From contig NZ_JAGSPC010000001.1 of assembly GCF_019204045.1 (NCBI RefSeq), positions 868,001-932,000 on the forward strand: a DNA stretch of 64,000 bases, in the 5' to 3' direction. Source of the stretch: Erythrobacter crassostreae (GTDB taxonomy: Bacteria; Pseudomonadota; Alphaproteobacteria; Sphingomonadales; Sphingomonadaceae). Position 1 is the stretch's first letter, and every line of letters begins with the position of its first letter. The translations under genes were made by a program, and so were the position numbers. Under the pieces are notes generated by a model. It was not told the origin of the DNA and did not search any database. It saw nothing but the letters and a program-made list of their open reading frames with translations. Shown here piece by piece: positions 18,071 to 30,898 of this stretch.

Positions 18071-19240
18071 ATGCGAGCCACCCCCGATTTCGATTTTCAG
18101 CTGGGCGAAAGCGCGGAAATGATCCGCGACAGCGTTGGCCGGTTTGCAGATGAGCAGATCATGCCGCTGGCAGATAAGATCGACCGCGAAGACTACTTTC
18201 CGCGCGCCGAGCTTTGGGCGCAAATGGGCGAGCTAGGGCTGCACGGGATCACCGTTGAAGAGGCCGATGGCGGGCTGGGCCTTGGCTATCTTGAACATGT
18301 GATCGCCGTTGAAGAGGTCAGCCGCGCCAGCGCATCGCTTGGCCTGTCATACGGCGCGCACTCAAACCTGTGCCTCAATCAAATCCGCCGCTGGGGCAAT
18401 GACGAACAGAAGGCGAAATATCTGCCCGGTCTGATCTCGGGCGAACATGTCGGATCGCTCGCCATGAGCGAGGTTTCGGCCGGTTCTGACGTGGTTTCGA
18501 TGAAGCTGAAAGCAGAAGCAGCTCAGGGCGGATATGTCCTCAACGGCACCAAATTCTGGATCACCAACGCAACGGAAGCGGACACGCTGGTCGTCTATGC
18601 CAAAACAGATGGCCACGCCGGATCGCGTGGGATCACGGCGTTCCTGATTGAAAAGGGCGATGCAGGCTTCTCCATCGGCCAGAAGATTGAGAAAGTTGGC
18701 ATGAAGGGCTCGCCCACAGCCGAGCTGGTGTTTGACGATTGCCACATCCCCGAAGACCGCATCATGGGGCCATTAAACGGCGGCGTCGGTGTGCTGATGA
18801 GCGGTTTGGATTACGAGCGCGTAGTGCTCGCCGGATTGCAGCTTGGCATTATGCAGGCGTGTCTGGACACGGTGATTCCGTATCTGCGCGAGCGCAAGCA
18901 GTTCGGAAAACCGATCGGCAGCTTCCAACTGATGCAGGCCAAAGTCGCCGACATGTATGTCGCGCTGCAATCTGCGCGCGCGTATACTTATGCGGTGGCG
19001 AAGGCGTGCGATGCGGGCAACACAACGCGCTTTGATGCGGCTGGCGTGATCCTGCTTTCCAGTGAAAACGCATTCCGCGTGGCCGCCGAAAGCGTTCAGG
19101 CGCTGGGCGGCGCAGGCTATACACTCGATTGGCCGGTAGAGCGGTACATGCGCGATGCAAAACTGCTGGATATCGGCGCGGGCACCAACGAAATCCGCCG
19201 AATGCTGATTGGTCGCGAACTGATCGGAGCAGCGGGCTGA
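18071..19240 (+). CDS. ivd: Isovaleryl-CoA dehydrogenase
   Basis: A 389-residue FAD-dependent acyl-CoA dehydrogenase that turns isovaleryl-CoA into 3-methylcrotonyl-CoA in leucine breakdown. The catalytic base is the Glu in GLDYERVVLAG near residue 245, the position typical of isovaleryl-CoA rather than straight-chain dehydrogenases. Other blocks are SLAMSEVSAGSDVVSMK, FWITNATEAD and the C-terminal DIGAGTNEIRRMLIGREL. The ATG at 18071 matches the family start; an in-frame ATG at 18038 would add 11 residues. The stop overlaps the next start by one base (TGATG), and the substrate call is supported by the carboxylase downstream. Confidence 0.93.
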   Translation: MRATPDFDFQLGESAEMIRDSVGRFADEQIMPLADKIDREDYFPRAELWAQMGELGLHGITVEEADGGLGLGYLEHVIAVEEVSRASASLGLSYGAHSNLCLNQIRRWGNDEQKAKYLPGLISGEHVGSLAMSEVSAGSDVVSMKLKAEAAQGGYVLNGTKFWITNATEADTLVVYAKTDGHAGSRGITAFLIEKGDAGFSIGQKIEKVGMKGSPTAELVFDDCHIPEDRIMGPLNGGVGVLMSGLDYERVVLAGLQLGIMQACLDTVIPYLRERKQFGKPIGSFQLMQAKVADMYVALQSARAYTYAVAKACDAGNTTRFDAAGVILLSSENAFRVAAESVQALGGAGYTLDWPVERYMRDAKLLDIGAGTNEIRRMLIGRELIGAAG

Positions 19241-19536
19241 TGGCTGTTTATATGATCTCGCGCCTGACGATCCATGACCGCGCACAATACGACAAATACG
19301 AAGAGCGTTTCATGGACATTTTCGAAAAGTTTGACGGCAAGATGCTAAGCGTTGACGAAGAGCCGCAGGACTTGAGCGGCAAATGGAACGCCACGCGATC
19401 CGTTCTGATCGAGTTCCCTGACAAACCAAAGCTGGTCGCCTGGCTGACCTCGCCTGAATATCAGGAAATCGGCAAATTCCGCGATGCGGGCAGCACTGCG
19501 GAAGCGATCATCGTGAAGGGTTTGGAGGACGATTGA
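19240..19536 (+). CDS. DUF1330 family protein
   Basis: A 98-residue dimeric alpha-beta barrel type protein of the DUF1330 family ([41 protein letters not shown]). The biochemical role is unknown. Its start overlaps the dehydrogenase stop and its own stop lies one base before the carboxylase start, so it is embedded in the leucine unit and may serve that pathway. It fits the family's usual size of about 95 residues. Confidence 0.85.
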   Translation: MAVYMISRLTIHDRAQYDKYEERFMDIFEKFDGKMLSVDEEPQDLSGKWNATRSVLIEFPDKPKLVAWLTSPEYQEIGKFRDAGSTAEAIIVKGLEDD

Positions 19537-19537
19537 T

Positions 19538-21145
19538 ATGACCGCACCTGTTCTCACAACGAAACTCGACAACGAAGCGCCTGAGGCGAAAACCCGCTCT
19601 GCGCATAACAGGGCGCTCGCTGAAGACCTTCGCAGCACCGTTGCTGAGGCCGCTCTTGGAGGGTCGGAGCGCAGCCGTGAACGCCATGTGTCGCGCGGCA
19701 AATTGCTCCCTCGTGAGCGGGTTGAGCGGTTGCTTGATCCCGGTTCGCCGTTTCTCGAAGTTGGTCAGCTGGCCGCCAATGATATGTACGAAGGCCACAT
19801 CAACGGCGCTTCGCTGATTTGCGGGATTGGCCGCGTGTCGGGCCGTCAGGTGATGATCGTGTGCAACGATGCCACTGTCAAAGGCGGCACCTATTATCCA
19901 ATGACGGTGAAGAAGCACCTTCGCGCGCAGGAAATTGCGCAGGAAAATCGCCTGCCGTGCATCTATCTGGTCGATAGCGGCGGAGCGAACCTGCCGCATC
20001 AGGCAGAAGTATTCCCCGACCGCGATCACTTTGGCCGCATCTTCTTCAATCAAGCCAATATGTCTGCGTTGGGCATTCCGCAGATCGCCTGCGTCATGGG
20101 CAGCTGCACCGCTGGCGGGGCCTATGTTCCGGCGATGTCAGACGAGACAGTGATTGTCCGCAACCAAGGCACAATCTTCCTTGCCGGGCCTCCTTTGGTG
20201 AAGGCCGCAACCGGTGAAGAGATCACCGCTGAAGACCTTGGCGGCGGCGATCTTCATGCCAAGAAATCGGGCGTGGTCGATCACTTGGCCGAGAATGACG
20301 AACACGCGCTGACTATTGTGCGCGATATCGTCAGCCATCTGGGTGAAAATACCGCTGCGGCCAAAGACATCAGCCTGAAAGACCCGCGCCCGCCAAAGTT
20401 TGACGCGGATGACCTGTACTCGATTATCCCGGATGACGTCCGTGCGCCCTATGACGTGAAAGAGGTGATCGCGCGGCTCGTTGATGGCAGCGAGTTTCAC
20501 GAGTTCAAGGCGAATTACGGATCAACGCTGGTGTGCGGTTTCGCCCATATCTGGGGCATGCCCGTCGCTATTCTGGCCAATAACGGCGTGCTGTTCAGCG
20601 AGTCTGCGCAAAAGGGAGCTCACTTTATCGAACTCGCTTGTCAGCGCCGCATTCCGCTGCTGTTCTTGCAGAATATCAGCGGCTTTATGGTAGGCGGCAA
20701 ATACGAAGCTGAAGGCATCGCCAAACACGGGGCCAAACTCGTCACCGCCGTCGCCACCGCCAGCGTGCCAAAGATTACCGTGGTGATCGGCGGCAGTTTT
20801 GGCGCAGGGAACTACGGCATGGCAGGCCGTGCATATTCCCCGCGATTCCTGTTCACTTGGCCCAATGCGCGGATCAGCGTGATGGGCGGAGAACAAGCCG
20901 CCAGCGTGCTCGCCACCGTTCACCGCGACGCAGACAAATGGAACGAAGAAGAGGCCGAGGCTTTCAAAGCCCCGATCCGCCAGAAATATGAAGACGAGGG
21001 CAACCCGTATTACGCCACCGCGCGGCTATGGGATGACGGTGTGATCGACCCCGCGCAAACGCGCGATGTGCTGGGTCTGGCATTTGCTGCCACGCTGGAG
21101 GCTCCGATTGCAGAGCGGCCGAGCTTCGGCGTGTTCAGGATGTAA
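19538..21145 (+). CDS. mccB: Methylcrotonyl-CoA carboxylase, carboxyltransferase (beta) subunit
   Basis: A 535-residue carboxyltransferase that moves the biotin-bound carboxyl group onto 3-methylcrotonyl-CoA, the step after isovaleryl-CoA dehydrogenase. It has the two crotonase-like halves of acyl-CoA carboxylases. Family blocks are [46 protein letters not shown] (characteristic of MCC beta), [14 protein letters not shown] and [22 protein letters not shown]. Length is typical. The biotin-carrying alpha subunit, methylglutaconyl-CoA hydratase and HMG-CoA lyase are not within this window. Confidence 0.94.
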   Translation: MTAPVLTTKLDNEAPEAKTRSAHNRALAEDLRSTVAEAALGGSERSRERHVSRGKLLPRERVERLLDPGSPFLEVGQLAANDMYEGHINGASLICGIGRVSGRQVMIVCNDATVKGGTYYPMTVKKHLRAQEIAQENRLPCIYLVDSGGANLPHQAEVFPDRDHFGRIFFNQANMSALGIPQIACVMGSCTAGGAYVPAMSDETVIVRNQGTIFLAGPPLVKAATGEEITAEDLGGGDLHAKKSGVVDHLAENDEHALTIVRDIVSHLGENTAAAKDISLKDPRPPKFDADDLYSIIPDDVRAPYDVKEVIARLVDGSEFHEFKANYGSTLVCGFAHIWGMPVAILANNGVLFSESAQKGAHFIELACQRRIPLLFLQNISGFMVGGKYEAEGIAKHGAKLVTAVATASVPKITVVIGGSFGAGNYGMAGRAYSPRFLFTWPNARISVMGGEQAASVLATVHRDADKWNEEEAEAFKAPIRQKYEDEGNPYYATARLWDDGVIDPAQTRDVLGLAFAATLEAPIAERPSFGVFRM

Positions 21146-21178
21146 AGAGAAGTTGGCATGTTCGAAGCATGATCAACA

Positions 21179-21400
21179 TTGGAGCTAGTGCAGATCGCGA
21201 ATGCCGGAGGCGGATTTGAGATTCGTGTTGGAGCAAGATCAACTCTGGACTTAGTTCAAATTGCGTCCGCAGCAGCCAAGGGCGGAGGGATCATCTACAT
21301 GCGCGGACTGGCGGCAAGGAATACGTTGGAACTTGTCCAAATCTCCTCTGCCGGGAAAGGGCACGTCGTTTTCGCAGACCCAATTCCAGAATTTGACTAG
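21179..21400 (+). CDS. Small LVQI-repeat protein, 5' end interrupted by TGA
   Basis: A protein of 73 residues if read from the TTG at 21179. It is made of three 20-26-residue repeats, each with a helix-like TLELVQIAnAG and a strand-like GFEIRVGAR, GIIYMRGLA or HVVFADP. An ATG at 21158, preceded by AGAGAAG, is in the same frame but is followed after three codons by TGA (21170-21172). Read through, the protein would begin MFEA, stop, STLELVQIA. The other two repeats have Arg in that place (GARSTLDLVQIA, AARNTLELVQIS), so the TGA most likely replaced CGA. Function is unknown; the pattern suggests an alpha/beta solenoid. Confidence 0.55.
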   Translation: MELVQIANAGGGFEIRVGARSTLDLVQIASAAAKGGGIIYMRGLAARNTLELVQISSAGKGHVVFADPIPEFD

Positions 21401-21468
21401 CTGCCGAAACCCCCTCGCATTCCCCCGCGTAACTGCTAATCAAAGCACCTCTGGGGAGAGAATACACT

Positions 21469-22101
21469 TTGCAACACAACGAAACTCGCAACGTCACGCT
21501 GCTGTCACGCCTCGTGAACCGGACCATCCTGTTCTTTTATAAGTGGATGCGCTGGCGGGTGGTTGAACACTTTCCGCGCGATGTGAAAAAGTGCGTGATT
21601 GCGGGCGCGCCGCATACCTCGAATTGGGATTTCGTCTTCTTCGCTGGCGCCACTCACGAAGAAAAAGTGCAGCCCAACTTCATGGGCAAGCACACTCTGT
21701 TTGAAGGGATGATGCGCAATTTCATGCTGGACATGGGCGGCATCGGCGTTGACCGTTCACAAAAGGGCGGCACGACCCAGCAGCTTAAGAACGAATATGA
21801 CAGCCGCGAAGAGCTTAACCTGGTCATCGCCTGCGAAGGCACCCGAAAATCGGATGGCAAATGGAAATCGGGCTTTTACAACATTGCAAAGGCCGCTGGT
21901 GTGCCGATCGTCCTGGCCTATGCAGACAATGAAAAACGAACCATCGGGTTCAGCCCCCCGATCATGCCAAGCGGCAATTACGGCGAAGACCTGCTCAAAA
22001 TTGCCGAATGGTTCCGCTCCAAAATACCCGATCTTGAACGTTACAAAGTGCTGGAGCAGCAAGCGCGCGATATTATCTCAGGCAAAAACGACGTCCGATA
22101 G
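21469..22101 (+). CDS. 1-acyl-sn-glycerol-3-phosphate acyltransferase family (PlsC-like)
   Basis: A 210-residue membrane-associated acyltransferase. It carries the catalytic motif as HTSNWD (residues 49-54, the HX4D pattern) and the phosphate-binding EGTR near residue 122. A further conserved block is GFYNIAKAAGVPIVLAY. The TTG start is supported by GGGAGAG about nine bases upstream. The short length and GVDRSQKGG block match the compact PlsC variants that may work on glycerol phosphate or other lipids; the acceptor is not certain. Confidence 0.87.
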   Translation: MQHNETRNVTLLSRLVNRTILFFYKWMRWRVVEHFPRDVKKCVIAGAPHTSNWDFVFFAGATHEEKVQPNFMGKHTLFEGMMRNFMLDMGGIGVDRSQKGGTTQQLKNEYDSREELNLVIACEGTRKSDGKWKSGFYNIAKAAGVPIVLAYADNEKRTIGFSPPIMPSGNYGEDLLKIAEWFRSKIPDLERYKVLEQQARDIISGKNDVR

Positions 22102-22194
22102 CTGCGTTGCATGGCGTGCAACCAATAATTCGAACTTGCGTCTTTAAGAGGCTGCCTCCCGCCACTATGTAGCCAGTGAGGAGGCCCCCCGCTC

Positions 22195-22833
22195 ATGGCT
22201 CTATCGCCCGAAGTCCGCAGTAACGAACGTGATCGCATCGCCCAGATGGTGCTCGATCTGGTGAAAGAGCGCGGGGCGGAAATCCCCTATCAGCTTGCGA
22301 TCACCGAAAGCGGACTTTCGCGCGCGCGTTTTGATCAGCTGTTCGATGACTATGACGATATGTTTGATGCCATCGCTCAGCTGTGGCTGAAGCCGCACAT
22401 GGTCGCGATGGAAGAAGCTCTGGCCGCCGATTTGCCGCCGCAACGCAAGATGTATGAATTTTTCCGCCGCCGGTTCGTGATCTCGCGTGATCGTTTTCGC
22501 GAGGATCCGGAATACTTCACCATCCTGTGTGAAATGGGCGCCGCCAATTTTGAGCGCGTACGGTCCTATGTCGACCTCGCCGATCATTATCAGTGCGAAG
22601 TGATCGTTCAGGCTCAGGCTGAAGGATATTTGGCCGGTCTGGAAATTGATGAGGCGCTGTCTCTGATCAACCAGATGGTGTCGAATTACACGTTGCCGGA
22701 TTCGCTGATCTATCTGGGTGACAAGCTGACCGAGCAGAAGCTTGCCCGGATCATCGATACAATCTTTATCGGCCTTTCTGGTGAATCCGGTAATGACGCT
22801 GCGGGGCTTAACTCGCTGCGGATCGCAACCTGA
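22195..22833 (+). CDS. TetR/AcrR family transcriptional regulator
   Basis: A 212-residue DNA-binding regulator. The N-terminal helix-turn-helix is degenerate but recognisable (IAQMVLDLVKERG, YQLAITESGLSRARFDQLFDDYDDMFDAIAQLW). The rest is helical and would bind an unknown effector. An inverted repeat GTTGCA/TGCAAC at 22106-22122, between plsC and this gene, is a possible operator. The gene converges with the M50 protease gene with no gap. Its target is unknown; the plsC gene or itself are the simplest candidates. Confidence 0.82.
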   Translation: MALSPEVRSNERDRIAQMVLDLVKERGAEIPYQLAITESGLSRARFDQLFDDYDDMFDAIAQLWLKPHMVAMEEALAADLPPQRKMYEFFRRRFVISRDRFREDPEYFTILCEMGAANFERVRSYVDLADHYQCEVIVQAQAEGYLAGLEIDEALSLINQMVSNYTLPDSLIYLGDKLTEQKLARIIDTIFIGLSGESGNDAAGLNSLRIAT

Positions 22834-23610
22834 TCAATCCCGCTTGAATTGCAACACATTCGCTGGCCGCTTTGGAGGCGGCGGGCGCAGCCGGTCTTCA
22901 TTCAGCGCGTATTTCAGGCTCGCGCCGATCATCACGGCAGAAACCATCAGCAGCAATATCGCCCAGACCCAATGAGGCAGCATCAGCGCTTCTTCCATCT
23001 GACCCGTGTCAGAGCGGATCTCCTCACCGCCGATCACTGCGATTTCGGTGAAGAGATAGTTGAAGTCCGCGATCATGCTCATCGCGGCAATTACACCCAG
23101 AAACTGCAGCATAAACCGCGCAAGGCCATCTGGTGCCTTCCACGCGACAACGGCCAGCGTCGCCGCAACCAGTGGCAGCACTGCGAAACCAACCGGCGAT
23201 CGGACATAGATAATAACCGAAATCAGGATCGCGGCGGCCACGCCCCATAACGTTGGTCGCCACAGCTTTCGATGTGCGCTGGCCATGATTAGACCTGCGC
23301 CGGCGACGGTAGGGGCAAGTGGTCCGCCTGCCGCAATCGCAGCGGGGACAAAGGCCGAAGCATCCCGATCAATCGCGTTGACCGCAACGCCGGAGCCGGA
23401 TGGGTAAATCATCAATTGCTGGAAGTGTTGGCCCATCAACAAAGCGGTCAGACCGTGCCCCATTTCGTGAAACCATGTTGTCAAGATCACAAACGGATAG
23501 AGCAGGTAATTTCCAAAAGGCAGCGAAGGCAGGGCAACCACTATGATTCCCGCGAGCAGCAGCCTTCCTACCTGTTCGGCTTGGCTACCCGGGGCGACCA
23601 TTGGCTGCAT
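22834..23610 (-). CDS. M50B-like membrane metalloprotease
   Basis: A 258-residue membrane protein with about six hydrophobic segments. The zinc motif HEMGH (near residue 48) lies in the first transmembrane block (TTWFHEMGHGLTALLMG), as in M50/site-2 proteases. The second-metal-ligand motif is not obvious, so proteolysis is likely but unproven. It lacks a PDZ domain. The start sits three bases after the stop of the AI-2E family gene, indicating an operon. Confidence 0.82.
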   Translation of the reverse strand: MQPMVAPGSQAEQVGRLLLAGIIVVALPSLPFGNYLLYPFVILTTWFHEMGHGLTALLMGQHFQQLMIYPSGSGVAVNAIDRDASAFVPAAIAAGGPLAPTVAGAGLIMASAHRKLWRPTLWGVAAAILISVIIYVRSPVGFAVLPLVAATLAVVAWKAPDGLARFMLQFLGVIAAMSMIADFNYLFTEIAVIGGEEIRSDTGQMEEALMLPHWVWAILLLMVSAVMIGASLKYALNEDRLRPPPPKRPANVLQFKRD

Positions 23611-23613
23611 GGA

Positions 23614-24789
23614 TCAGACGTCCTCGGTTGTGGCAGCCAAGTCGTCCCGCGCCTTGCCATCCACATCAACGCGGGTGCGATACTTTGCCGCAGCGTCTTC
23701 GTCTTCCGCACGCTGCTCTTGAAGAATCGACCAACTGGCAAGGAAGAGGCCCGCGACCAGAGGGCCGAGCACAATGCCAGAGAAGCCCGCAATCGACAGG
23801 CCGCCCAATGTTGTCACTAAGATGATCCAGTCAGGAATTCCGGTATCGCGGCCCACCAAAATGGGGCGCAGGACATTGTCGGCAGAACTGATGATGATGA
23901 AACCGGACGCAAGCACGAACACGCCTTGCCAAACAGATCCCGTCATCAGCAGCCAGACACCAACAGGTGCCCAGACCAGCGCGGTGCCCACCGCTGGGAT
24001 CAGCGCAAGGATAGCCATCATCACCGCCAGCAGCAGCGCAGATGGCACGCCCGCAATCGCCATAGTGATACCGCCCAATGTGCCTTGCACCAATCCGACG
24101 ACGCCCGATCCCTTGATCGTCGCGCGGACGATGCCGAGGAAACGCTCTGCCAAGCGGTCGGCGATTTCACGCTCGACAGGGGCAGAGTGGAGGATCGTCT
24201 CACCGATGCGCGAACCATCGCGCAGCAGGAAGTAGGTAACGTATAAACCAAGGCCGAAGCTTAGAATGAAGCTAAGTGCGCCGCTGCCGATAGAGACTGC
24301 GGAACTGGCTAGCATGCCGGCACTTTCACCGAGCAAATCCTGAAGGCGCCCTTGCGCCTCGGACATGTCATTCCAGCCGCTTTCATCAACCATATCCTGA
24401 ACGGTGGTCGGCAGCATTCCGTAAATTTGGTTGGCCCATGCGGCGAGATCAATTGGGTCATCTTGAAAGGCTGCGATGGTCGAAAGCGCTTGGCCGACCA
24501 CCATTGTGCCGATCCAAAGTGCCGGTAGGACGACGGCCAAAAAGATGATCGACAAAGTGATAATCGCGGCCGGATTGCGCCGACCGCGCACTTTGATCAG
24601 CACCCATTTGTACAAAGGCTGGAACATGATAGCCGCCAGCGCCGACCAAAGCAGCGGTGTGGCAAATGGCCATGCAATCCAGACAAGCAAGAATGTGACA
24701 GCCCCGACCACAGCAAGAAAGCTAACCTGCTGGATTTCGGTCGTATGGTGTTGTTCACCCGTCATCTTGTCCAGTTTGTTATCGGCCAA
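23614..24789 (-). CDS. AI-2E family transporter (PerM-like permease)
   Basis: A 391-residue inner-membrane protein with eight predicted hydrophobic segments and the family blocks DGSRIGETILHSAPVE, GVVGLVQGTLGGITMAIAGVP, LALIPAVGTALVWAPVGVWL and SADNVLRPILVGRDT. Members export small molecules or act in Na+/H+ exchange, and the autoinducer-2 name should not be taken literally. The TTG at 24789 has AAAGGTG six bases upstream; an ATG at 24765 is the alternative. The charged C-terminus is cytoplasmic. The M50-like gene follows directly. Confidence 0.9.
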   Translation of the reverse strand: MADNKLDKMTGEQHHTTEIQQVSFLAVVGAVTFLLVWIAWPFATPLLWSALAAIMFQPLYKWVLIKVRGRRNPAAIITLSIIFLAVVLPALWIGTMVVGQALSTIAAFQDDPIDLAAWANQIYGMLPTTVQDMVDESGWNDMSEAQGRLQDLLGESAGMLASSAVSIGSGALSFILSFGLGLYVTYFLLRDGSRIGETILHSAPVEREIADRLAERFLGIVRATIKGSGVVGLVQGTLGGITMAIAGVPSALLLAVMMAILALIPAVGTALVWAPVGVWLLMTGSVWQGVFVLASGFIIISSADNVLRPILVGRDTGIPDWIILVTTLGGLSIAGFSGIVLGPLVAGLFLASWSILQEQRAEDEDAAAKYRTRVDVDGKARDDLAATTEDV

Positions 24790-24842
24790 TCATTACACCT
24801 TTAACTACAGCGCTCAGGCGATCCCGTTCCTGAACAGATTGA

Positions 24843-28420
<3,578 letters not shown>

Positions 28421-28534
28421 TGCAAATTCTCCTGACGCCTTTTTTTTATCACAGCGCGCTTGAGCGCACGATGACATCGATACCTTAATGAAATTCCTTT
28501 TGCGTCGCGCCCTGCCTTGTCTACATCTTGCGCC

Positions 28535-30082
28535 ATGACCCATGAAACCATGATCGGCAAACTCGCCGAACCCTTCGGCTCTTTCCATGAAATTCTGCGC
28601 GGCTGGGCGGTCCATCACCCTGACAAGATCGCTTTGATCGATGAAACCCGTGATTGCGCATGGGCCGAATTGATCGGCGAGGTTGAACGCTTGGCAGCGC
28701 GGCTGGTCGAAACCGGGTTGGAGCGCGGCCAATCGGTTGCGATTCTAGGGTATTCCAGTGTCAATTATGCCCTCGTATTCCTCGCTGCTGTTCGGGCAGG
28801 CGGAGTGGCAGCACCGCTGACGACCTCTGCCTCTCCCGATCAACTCGTCGGAATGGCAAAGGATTCCGGCGCCCGGCATCTGTTTATCGATAGTGCCAAA
28901 GCAGACGAGCTGGGGCCGGACTTCATGTCTGATCTGATCCGCATCCCGCTGGAGGAGATTGGTGGTTGGATGGCGCCTCCCGGCAGCGTGGCTCCGGTGT
29001 TTGAGCCCGCCCCTGGCGACCCCTTCAACATTATCTATTCAAGCGGGACGACCGGAATTCCGAAAGGGATCGTCCATTCGCACCAAATGCGTTGGAGGCA
29101 ATTCGGCGCAACGGCGTTGTCCTACCTCGAAGCAGGCTTGCCGGTTCGTTCGCTCGCATCCACGCCGCTTTATTCCAACACAACAATGGTGGCGTTTCTG
29201 CCTCCGTTGATGGCGGGCGGAACGGTGCGGATCATGGCCAAGTTCGACAGCGCAAAATGGCTTGCAAATGCGCAGGCCGACAAAGCGACCGTGACGATGC
29301 TGGTTCCGGTTCAATATCAACGCCTGATGGATTTTACCGGATTCGATGATTTCGATCTTTCATCACTGGCGCTGAAATATTGTACGTCTGCGCCGTTCTC
29401 CGCTGAATTGAAGCGCGAAGTGCTGGACCGGATGCCAGGCGGACTGATTGAGATTTACTCGATGACGGAAGGCGGGGTTGTCTGCCTGCTGCCAGCCCAT
29501 GAGTTTCCCGACAAGCTGCATACTGTTGGCCGGCCTGCTCCGGGCAGCGAGCTCAAAGTGCTGGATGATGATGATAAGCCTGTGCCAGCGGGGACTGCAG
29601 GCAATCTGATTGGCCGTTCGATGACGATGATGAGCGGCTACAAAAATCGCCCTGACAAAACCGCTGAGGCGCAATGGACCGATCCCGAAACTGGCGAAGC
29701 ATGGATGCGGATGGGCGATATTGGGCGGGTGGACGAACAAGGTTTCGTCGAACTGGTCGGCCGCGCCAAGGACATGATAATTTCCGGCGGGTTTAACATC
29801 TATCCGAGCGATCTCGAGAACGAGCTGGAAAGGGAAGCGGACGTGGTCGAAGCTGCTGTTGTCGGCATTGCATCAAAACAATGGGGCGAAACGCCGGTTG
29901 GCTTCGCAGTCCTGAAAGAAAGTGCGCGCAGCAGCGCGGAGATTTGCGGTGCAGTAAATGCGCGGCTGGGTAAGACGCAGCGGCTGTCCGTGCTTCATCC
30001 GATCGATGAGATGCCGCGCAGCCATATTGGGAAATTGCTGAAGACCGATTTGCGCGATCTCGCAGAAAAACTTGGCTCTTGA
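28535..30082 (+). CDS. Class I adenylate-forming enzyme / acyl-CoA synthetase
   Basis: A 515-residue ANL-family ligase. The phosphate loop is YSSGTTGIPKGI near residue 168. The adenine-binding block is YSMTEGG, a shortened variant of the usual YGxTE. The hinge and lid are DMIISGGFNIYPSDLENELE near 418, and the catalytic lysine lies in HIGKLLK near the C-terminus. The acid substrate is unknown. The ATG at 28535 fits the family start. It is followed by a GC-rich hairpin and stands alone between divergent PIG-L and the guaA leader. Confidence 0.9.
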   Translation: MTHETMIGKLAEPFGSFHEILRGWAVHHPDKIALIDETRDCAWAELIGEVERLAARLVETGLERGQSVAILGYSSVNYALVFLAAVRAGGVAAPLTTSASPDQLVGMAKDSGARHLFIDSAKADELGPDFMSDLIRIPLEEIGGWMAPPGSVAPVFEPAPGDPFNIIYSSGTTGIPKGIVHSHQMRWRQFGATALSYLEAGLPVRSLASTPLYSNTTMVAFLPPLMAGGTVRIMAKFDSAKWLANAQADKATVTMLVPVQYQRLMDFTGFDDFDLSSLALKYCTSAPFSAELKREVLDRMPGGLIEIYSMTEGGVVCLLPAHEFPDKLHTVGRPAPGSELKVLDDDDKPVPAGTAGNLIGRSMTMMSGYKNRPDKTAEAQWTDPETGEAWMRMGDIGRVDEQGFVELVGRAKDMIISGGFNIYPSDLENELEREADVVEAAVVGIASKQWGETPVGFAVLKESARSSAEICGAVNARLGKTQRLSVLHPIDEMPRSHIGKLLKTDLRDLAEKLGS

Positions 30083-30090
30083 ACGAATTG

Positions 30091-30124
30091 GCGCGGCGTT
30101 CCGGTTTGTGCCGGGACGCCGCGC
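30091..30124. terminator. GC-rich 14-bp hairpin after the acyl-CoA synthetase gene
   Basis: A 14-bp stem with one G-U pair (GCGCGGCGTTCCGG and CCGGGACGCCGCGC) around a six-base loop lies nine bases after the ligase stop. It has no T tract, so termination is possible but not certain. It also lies downstream of the small minus-strand gene and could serve both. Confidence 0.55.
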
Positions 30125-30140
30125 GCAATTCTCGGTTCGA

Positions 30141-30224
30141 TCACACGATGAGTGTGTTGAACGAAACCGTGCTGATGCCGATCGCAATAACGATTGCGAC
30201 CATTTTTTCAGTCAAAGCGGTCAT
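30141..30224 (-). CDS. Putative 27-residue hydrophobic micro-protein
   Basis: A very short frame starting MTALTEKMVAIVIAIG and ending NTLIV. It is preceded at seven bases by AGGAGT, a strong ribosome site. It would form a single membrane helix with a short charged N-terminus. The opposite strand also has an open frame here but no comparable ribosome site. The gene stands alone between a ligase and the guaA leader. Function is unknown; conservation in related genomes would settle whether it is real. Confidence 0.45.
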   Translation of the reverse strand: MTALTEKMVAIVIAIGISTVSFNTLIV

Positions 30225-30898
30225 AATTCATACTCCTGATAAGGCCGATATTTGGGCCTCTCGAAGCCGGGGTAGCCTCGAGGTTCTGGTCATAAATACG
30301 AAGCATCGAGAAACATTGTTACTGTGCTACGTATAATTATTTCTGCATGCATTGATCGAATTTCTCGATTGATAGAGAGGCAATGCTTGATGCGGGCGGG
30401 TTGCAGGGTGGAGACGCAGCCACCGTTTCGGGGGGGGGGGAGAGAATGGTGGCCGCGTCTCGCTCGCTGCATTTGCGTTACTTTAAACGACCTGGCGCGG
30501 GGGATTGCGCCGATACCATGCGAGGGGGGGAGGATACGGCGCAGCGCTGGAAGGCATCTGCGGCGATCGGTTCGCAAGGTTGGCCGCTTGCAGGTAACAA
30601 GCAGACAGGCAGCACGTCCTCGTATTGAATTCGCGCTGCGCATCGCAACGGACCGAGGTGGAGAGAGAGTACCGCGATGTCCGTTACGAGGGCCTATGTG
30701 ATGTTCGATTGCATGAAACTCAAATGACAAAATGTGCAATTTGATTGCGCATTTTGCAACATATGAATTCTCGCTACGGCACCGCGCGGTTGCGAGCGCC
30801 GCTGCATCACATGACGCCCCGATATTAATTGTCGAAAGCCTTGCTGCCGCCGTGTTCGCGCGCTGGACAGCGCCGCCCTCGCTCCGTAACTCGGCCGA
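30225..30898. other. Non-coding region upstream of guaA with G tracts and hairpins
   Basis: About 670 bases with no credible protein gene. It holds a run of 11 G (30430-30440), a second run of 8 G near 30523-30530, an imperfect long hairpin (30402-30471) and a short GGCGC/GCGCC hairpin near 30495-30512. The base composition shifts from AT-rich at 30290-30380 to G-rich and back. It may contain the guaA promoter and leader or a small RNA. I recognise no known RNA family; the guanine-responsive purine riboswitch core was not found. Confidence 0.5.
30402..30471 (+). repeat. Imperfect hairpin with a G-tract loop
   Basis: Arms GAGACGCAGCCACC (30411-30424) and GGTGGCCGCGTCTC (30448-30461) pair with a single mismatch, and the outer TGCAG/CTGCA (30402-30406, 30467-30471) extends the stem after an internal loop. 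The loop contains eleven consecutive G. It may be a structured RNA or a cruciform/G-rich element. Confidence 0.55.

Noticed and set aside
30225..30898. Purine or other known riboswitch before guaA
   Set aside because: No conserved purine aptamer core or other recognisable family element could be found by eye.
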